A stretch of 9,508 nucleotides of DNA from contig MNRR01000002.1 in the NCBI GenBank assembly GCA_001916055.1, positions 1-9,508 on the forward strand, read 5' to 3'. Both the position numbers and the translations under genes were made by a program. The notes beneath the pieces are model-generated. The model did not search any database. It had not been told where the DNA came from and saw only the letters and a program-made list of their open reading frames with translations. The stretch comes from Clostridium sp. 28_12 (lineage in GTDB: Bacteria; Bacillota; Clostridia; TANB77; CAG-508). This document shows, in pieces, positions 6,465-9,508 of the stretch (position 1 is its first letter; each line of letters starts with the position of its first letter).

Positions 6465-7391
6465 ATGGACAATTTTGAAAAAGTCCTAGAGTACATGCCT
6501 ACCAGTATTTCACAGCTTTTTGCACCGAAAAAAAGCGATCTCACGTGTGTTGCACCGAAAAAAAGCGATCTCACGTGTGCAGAAGAGATAAGGCTTCGAA
6601 CAAACAAGCCATTGGCGGTAAAGACAGAAAAAGGTATAGAGTTGTTTGAACATATTGTTACTCAGCAAGAGGTTTTGCAAACATTTGAAAGAATATGTGA
6701 AAGTTCTGTATATTCATATAGAAAACAAATATGTGATGGATATATAACCATTAGAGGTGGAAACAGGGTAGGGATTGTTGGTAGTGCGGTTATTGATAAT
6801 GGACAAGTTGTTAATATAAATTATATTTCGAGTTTAAATTTTAGAATTGCAAGCCAAAGAATTGGGTGTAGTAATAGAATTATTGAAGATATTATAAATG
6901 TAAAAAAAAATGAAGTATACAATACATTGATTGTTTCACCACCTGGATGTGGAAAAACAACTCTTCTTAGAGATATTGTAAGAAATATAAGTAATGGGAT
7001 TAAGGTGATAGGGTTTGAAGGTAAGAATGTAGGAATTGCAGATGAAAGAGGAGAAATTGCGGCAATGTATAAAGGGATTCCACAAAATGATGTTGGAATT
7101 AGAACTGATGTTATAGATAATATGCCTAAGTCAATGGCAATGAGGATATTGGTTAGATCTATGGCACCAAATGTAATAGCGTGTGATGAGATAGGAAGTT
7201 CAGAAGATATATATGCAATTGAATATGCTATGTGTTCAGGAGTAAAAGGAATATTTACAGCACATGGAAAGGATATTGAAGAAATAAATAGAAATCCTGA
7301 ACTTTCACGACTATTAAATAGACATATTTTTGAAAGGATAATATTGTTAAATCCTAAAAAGAAAGGAGAAACAGAATGCTTTTATCTATAA
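6465..7391 (+). CDS. spoIIIAA: Stage III sporulation protein AA, secretion ATPase
   Basis: A 308-residue cytosolic ATPase of the type II/IV secretion superfamily that is thought to power or assemble the SpoIIIA-SpoIIQ channel between mother cell and forespore. The family motif EEIRLRTNKPL is at 40-50 and GGNRVGIVG at 98-106. Walker A is PPGCGKTTLL (159-168, Lys164), the DERGEIAAM block is at 193-201, and Walker B is NVIACDE (236-242). A conserved IFTAHG follows at 263-268. The ATG at 6465 is preferred, with AAAGGA at 6448-6453. The in-frame ATG at 6378 lies inside the upstream terminator and would add 29 atypical residues. Residues 20-39 are two copies of a ten-residue repeat (APKKSDLTC plus V or A) just before the conserved EEIRLR block, which is unusual. 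No convincing sigma-E promoter is visible upstream, though the operon is expected to use that factor. Confidence 0.96.
   Translation: MDNFEKVLEYMPTSISQLFAPKKSDLTCVAPKKSDLTCAEEIRLRTNKPLAVKTEKGIELFEHIVTQQEVLQTFERICESSVYSYRKQICDGYITIRGGNRVGIVGSAVIDNGQVVNINYISSLNFRIASQRIGCSNRIIEDIINVKKNEVYNTLIVSPPGCGKTTLLRDIVRNISNGIKVIGFEGKNVGIADERGEIAAMYKGIPQNDVGIRTDVIDNMPKSMAMRILVRSMAPNVIACDEIGSSEDIYAIEYAMCSGVKGIFTAHGKDIEEINRNPELSRLLNRHIFERIILLNPKKKGETECFYL
6521..6580 (+). repeat. Two-copy 30-bp tandem repeat within spoIIIAA
   Basis: The 30-bp units 6521-6550 and 6551-6580 differ only in the last base (T versus C). Each runs from TGCACCG through an A7 tract and AGCGATC to TCACGTGTG. Each unit encodes exactly ten codons, so copy number can change without shifting the frame. 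GC is 14 of 30 bases, well above the flanking AT-rich sequence. The whole block is bounded by TGCAC at its left edge and GTGCA at its right edge (6577-6581). No other copy occurs in this window. Confidence 0.95.
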
Positions 7392-7900
7392 TTCAAGTAA
7401 CAAAATACATTTTGTTATTAGCAATTTTTGCATTGTCAACAGCAATAGGGCTTTTAATTGCTAAATCATATCAAAATAGAGTTGTTGAGCTTAAAGAATT
7501 TAAAAACATATTAAACATAATGAAAACAAAAATAAGATTCACATATGAGCCACTGGCAGAGATATTTAAACAAATATCAAAAGACAATGAATCAGAAGTA
7601 GAAAAAATATTCGGACAGATGGCGAATCAAATTACATATTATCAGGCAAAAGATGTTTGGGAAAATTGCATACAAGATGCAGATATAAGTATAAAACAAG
7701 AAGACAAAGATATATTAAAAAAACTCGGAAAATTACTTGGACAAACTGATATTGAAGGCCAAATTAGTGAAATAGAAGTTATAGAGAATTTTTTAGATAT
7801 GCAGATAGAAAATGCAGAAGATGAGAGAAAGAAAAATCAGAAGATGTATAAAACATTAGGAATTGTTGCAGGATTGGTGTTTGTTATTATTTTATTTTAA
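7376..7900 (+). CDS. spoIIIAB: Stage III sporulation protein AB
   Basis: A 174-residue protein with a membrane segment near each end (about 10-29 and 160-174) and a helical middle. The family pattern is clear: RVVELKEFKNILNIMKTKI at 35-53, the A-x-x-x-W segment (AKDVWENC), the LGKLLGQTDIEGQ motif near 116-128, and the closing KTLGIVAGLVFVIIL. SpoIIIAB is a mother-cell membrane component of the SpoIIIA-SpoIIQ channel, with a fold related to secretion-system GspF platform proteins, and presumably partners the SpoIIIAA ATPase. AAAGGAG (7362-7368) precedes the start, which overlaps the spoIIIAA end by 16 bases and suggests translational coupling. Identification rests on the motifs plus the exact operon position. 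Confidence 0.95.
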   Translation: MLLSIIQVTKYILLLAIFALSTAIGLLIAKSYQNRVVELKEFKNILNIMKTKIRFTYEPLAEIFKQISKDNESEVEKIFGQMANQITYYQAKDVWENCIQDADISIKQEDKDILKKLGKLLGQTDIEGQISEIEVIENFLDMQIENAEDERKKNQKMYKTLGIVAGLVFVIILF

Positions 7901-7916
7901 AGAAAGGAAATAAAGG

Positions 7917-8111
7917 ATGGATATAAATTTATTATTCAAAATTGCTGCAATAGGAATATTGGTTGCCGTTTTACATCAGGTGCTGGTAAGAGCTGGAAGA
8001 GAAGACCAAGCTATGATGACAACATTGGCTGGTCTTGTTATAGTATTATCAATGGTTATAAAAGAAATAAGTTCTTTGTTTGAGACTGTAAGAACCTTAT
8101 TTAATTTATAA
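7917..8111 (+). CDS. spoIIIAC: Stage III sporulation protein AC
   Basis: A 64-residue protein with two hydrophobic segments (about 5-25 and 33-50) separated by the highly conserved RAGREDQAMMTTLAG, the hallmark of SpoIIIAC. The start (MDINLLFKIAAIGILVAVLHQVL) and the ending (LFETVRTLFNL) also match the family, and the length is typical. It is a small membrane part of the mother-cell side of the sporulation channel. AGAAAGGA (7901-7908) directly follows the spoIIIAB stop and gives eight bases to the ATG. The 16-bp spacing places it firmly in the operon. Confidence 0.97.
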   Translation: MDINLLFKIAAIGILVAVLHQVLVRAGREDQAMMTTLAGLVIVLSMVIKEISSLFETVRTLFNL

Positions 8112-8137
8112 GATATTACTAGGAGGAAATATAAATT

Positions 8138-8527
8138 ATGGAAGAAATAATAAAAATAGTTGGAATTGGATTAATCGCACTAGTAATTGTAATAATACTA
8201 AAACAATATAGGCCAGAATATACCATATATGTTTCAATATTTGCTGGAGTTCTAATTTTAACATTAACAATGAGTAAGATTTCAGGAATCATAAATTTGC
8301 TAAAATCAATTTCAGACAAAACATATATAAATAAACAGTTTCTAGGAATTTTGTTAAAGATAACGGGAATTGCAATTATTACTGAATTTGCGGTTAGTAT
8401 TTGTATAGATGCAGGAGAAAAAGCAATAGCAAGCAAAATAGAAATTGGAAGTAAAGTTATTATTATAGCAATGTCAATACCAATAATATCAAGCCTATTA
8501 GAACTTATTGTAGAAATCTTACCATAA
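8138..8527 (+). CDS. spoIIIAD: Stage III sporulation protein AD
   Basis: A 129-residue polytopic membrane protein. It begins EEIIKIVGIGLIALVIVIILKQYRPEY, whose pattern of a hydrophobic helix followed by KQ-x-x-PE is typical of SpoIIIAD. It continues with a second helix (about 29-47), and then KITGIAIITEFAVSICIDAGEKAIASKIEIGSK, the conserved core of the SpoIIIAC/AD family, followed by a last helix (about 107-127). It is a membrane component of the channel complex and distantly similar to SpoIIIAC. AGGAGG (8121-8126) precedes the ATG by 11 bases. The gene lies 26 bases after spoIIIAC and 18 before spoIIIAE. Confidence 0.96.
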   Translation: MEEIIKIVGIGLIALVIVIILKQYRPEYTIYVSIFAGVLILTLTMSKISGIINLLKSISDKTYINKQFLGILLKITGIAIITEFAVSICIDAGEKAIASKIEIGSKVIIIAMSIPIISSLLELIVEILP

Positions 8528-8545
8528 TTATAAGAGAGGATTAAT

Positions 8546-9508
8546 ATGAAAAAAATAGTTTTAATATTTATCCTAATATTAATGATGCCAGTAAAAGTAC
8601 AAGCAGAAACAGAAGAAGAAATAATGTCATCGATAGAAGAAAAATTTAATATAGGGAGTTTTATCAGTCAAGCAGAAGAATATACAGGAGATTTTTTGGA
8701 TAATACAAATTTATCAGATATTTTAAATGAAGCAATGCAAGGAAAAATCAATAATCAAACAATATACAAGAAAATTATAAAAATATTAGGAAAAGAAGTT
8801 AGTTCAAATATAAAAATTCTAATAAGTATATTAATAATAGTAGTAATTCATGGAATATTAAAATCAATAACAGATAGTCTTGAAAATAGTAATGTATCAC
8901 AGATAATTTATTTTGTTCAATATATATTGATAGTAACATTAATCATGTCAAATTTTACAGAAATAATTAAATTAATAAAAGAAACAGCCAGTAATTTGGT
9001 AGGTTTTATAAATGTACTAATTCCATTGTTATTAACATTAATGGTCTATACAGGAAGTATTACGACAAGTACAGTATTAGAACCAATTTTGTTATTTGTA
9101 AGCAATTTTATAGGGAATATAATTGCAAATATATTAATACCGGTTGTATTGATAATTGTAGTATTTTCAGTAATTTCAAAAATTACTGAAAGAATTCAAA
9201 TAGAAAGAATTTCTAAATTTTTAAAATCAAGTGTAGTATGGTTTTTAGGAATATTTTTAACAATATTTGTTGGAATAGTATCATTAGAAGGAACTTTAAG
9301 TAGTAGTGTTGATGGTATTACAGCAAAAACAGCCAAAGCTGCAGTTTCTAGTTTGATTCCGGTAGTTGGAAAAGTATTAGGAGATGTTGTAGATAGTGTA
9401 TTAGGTTGTGGAATAATTCTAAAAAATGCAGTAGGAGCAGTAGGAGTTATAGTTATAATCGGAATTTGTATAGTACCAGTTATAAAAGTAGCAGTTTTAA
9501 GCATAATG
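8546..9508 (+). CDS. spoIIIAE: Stage III sporulation protein AE (3' truncated by window edge)
   Basis: ATG at 8546, with GAGAGGA at 8534-8540, opens a frame that stays open to the last base, giving 321 residues. Family members are roughly 390-400 residues, so the C-terminus is outside the window. Residues 1-20 form a signal peptide (MKKIVLIFILILMMPVKVQA) before ETEEE. An extracytoplasmic stretch follows to about residue 85, then several membrane segments. The conserved block TAKTAKAAVSSLIPVVGK, then LGDVVDSVLGCG, at about 261-291 identifies SpoIIIAE. It is the largest membrane protein among the SpoIIIA components and belongs to the channel feeding the forespore. The remaining genes (spoIIIAF, AG, AH) are expected just to the right. 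Confidence 0.96.
   Translation, partial: MKKIVLIFILILMMPVKVQAETEEEIMSSIEEKFNIGSFISQAEEYTGDFLDNTNLSDILNEAMQGKINNQTIYKKIIKILGKEVSSNIKILISILIIVVIHGILKSITDSLENSNVSQIIYFVQYILIVTLIMSNFTEIIKLIKETASNLVGFINVLIPLLLTLMVYTGSITTSTVLEPILLFVSNFIGNIIANILIPVVLIIVVFSVISKITERIQIERISKFLKSSVVWFLGIFLTIFVGIVSLEGTLSSSVDGITAKTAKAAVSSLIPVVGKVLGDVVDSVLGCGIILKNAVGAVGVIVIIGICIVPVIKVAVLSIM

Noticed and set aside
6521..6580. CRISPR-like repeat
   Set aside because: The two 30-bp units are directly adjacent with no spacer, and lie within an intact coding frame.
6371..6607. Minus-strand frame containing a repeated HVRSLFFGA peptide
   Set aside because: It is produced by the tandem repeat read in reverse and overlaps the spoIIIAA N-terminus and the terminator. 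There is no independent support for translation.
9196..9504. Minus-strand reading frame of 102 codons
   Set aside because: It is the shadow of spoIIIAE, whose forward frame contains the conserved family block and stays open through the window end.

Overview
This window comes from an AT-rich, spore-forming, low-GC Firmicute (Clostridia-type). Three things point there: A/T-ending codon use throughout, strong AGGAGG-like ribosome binding sites, and the first five genes of the stage III sporulation operon (spoIIIAA to spoIIIAE) in canonical order at the right end. I cannot name the species. All genes I support lie on the + strand; the minus-strand reading frames look like shadows of them.

Layout. 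(1) 3-557: the 3' end of a BceB/FtsX-like ABC transporter permease, closed by a terminator hairpin. (2) 558-920: a 363-bp gene-free gap. It holds that terminator, a truncated 5' piece of a group II intron (GTGCG boundary at 629, domain I-like structure to about 765), a strong 18-bp hairpin at 791-836 that is fully paired only as + strand RNA, and an extended -10 promoter. (3) 921-3972: a PAP2 membrane phosphatase followed by a CtpE-like P-type cation ATPase, probably co-transcribed. (4) 3954-4034: a 26-codon reading frame with a good ribosome binding site that overlaps the ATPase end. (5) 4166-4891: yebC, with its own promoter and terminator. (6) 5008-6336: an unrecognised, cysteine-free, acidic protein anchored by one N-terminal membrane segment, also with its own terminator. 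(7) 6465 to the window end: spoIIIAA, spoIIIAB, spoIIIAC, spoIIIAD and a 3'-truncated spoIIIAE, tightly spaced or overlapping as one operon.

The SpoIIIA proteins build the channel that, with forespore SpoIIQ, connects mother cell and engulfed forespore. SpoIIIAA is the cytosolic secretion-type ATPase, and SpoIIIAB to SpoIIIAE are membrane parts. The PAP2 phosphatase and cation ATPase are envelope functions unrelated to the operon, and yebC is a conserved housekeeping gene.

The most unusual items are a 30-bp in-frame tandem repeat inside spoIIIAA, much richer in GC than its surroundings, and the orphan group II intron 5' fragment followed by a strand-specific hairpin. I found no CRISPR array, tRNA, rRNA, transposase gene or clear multi-gene novel system.
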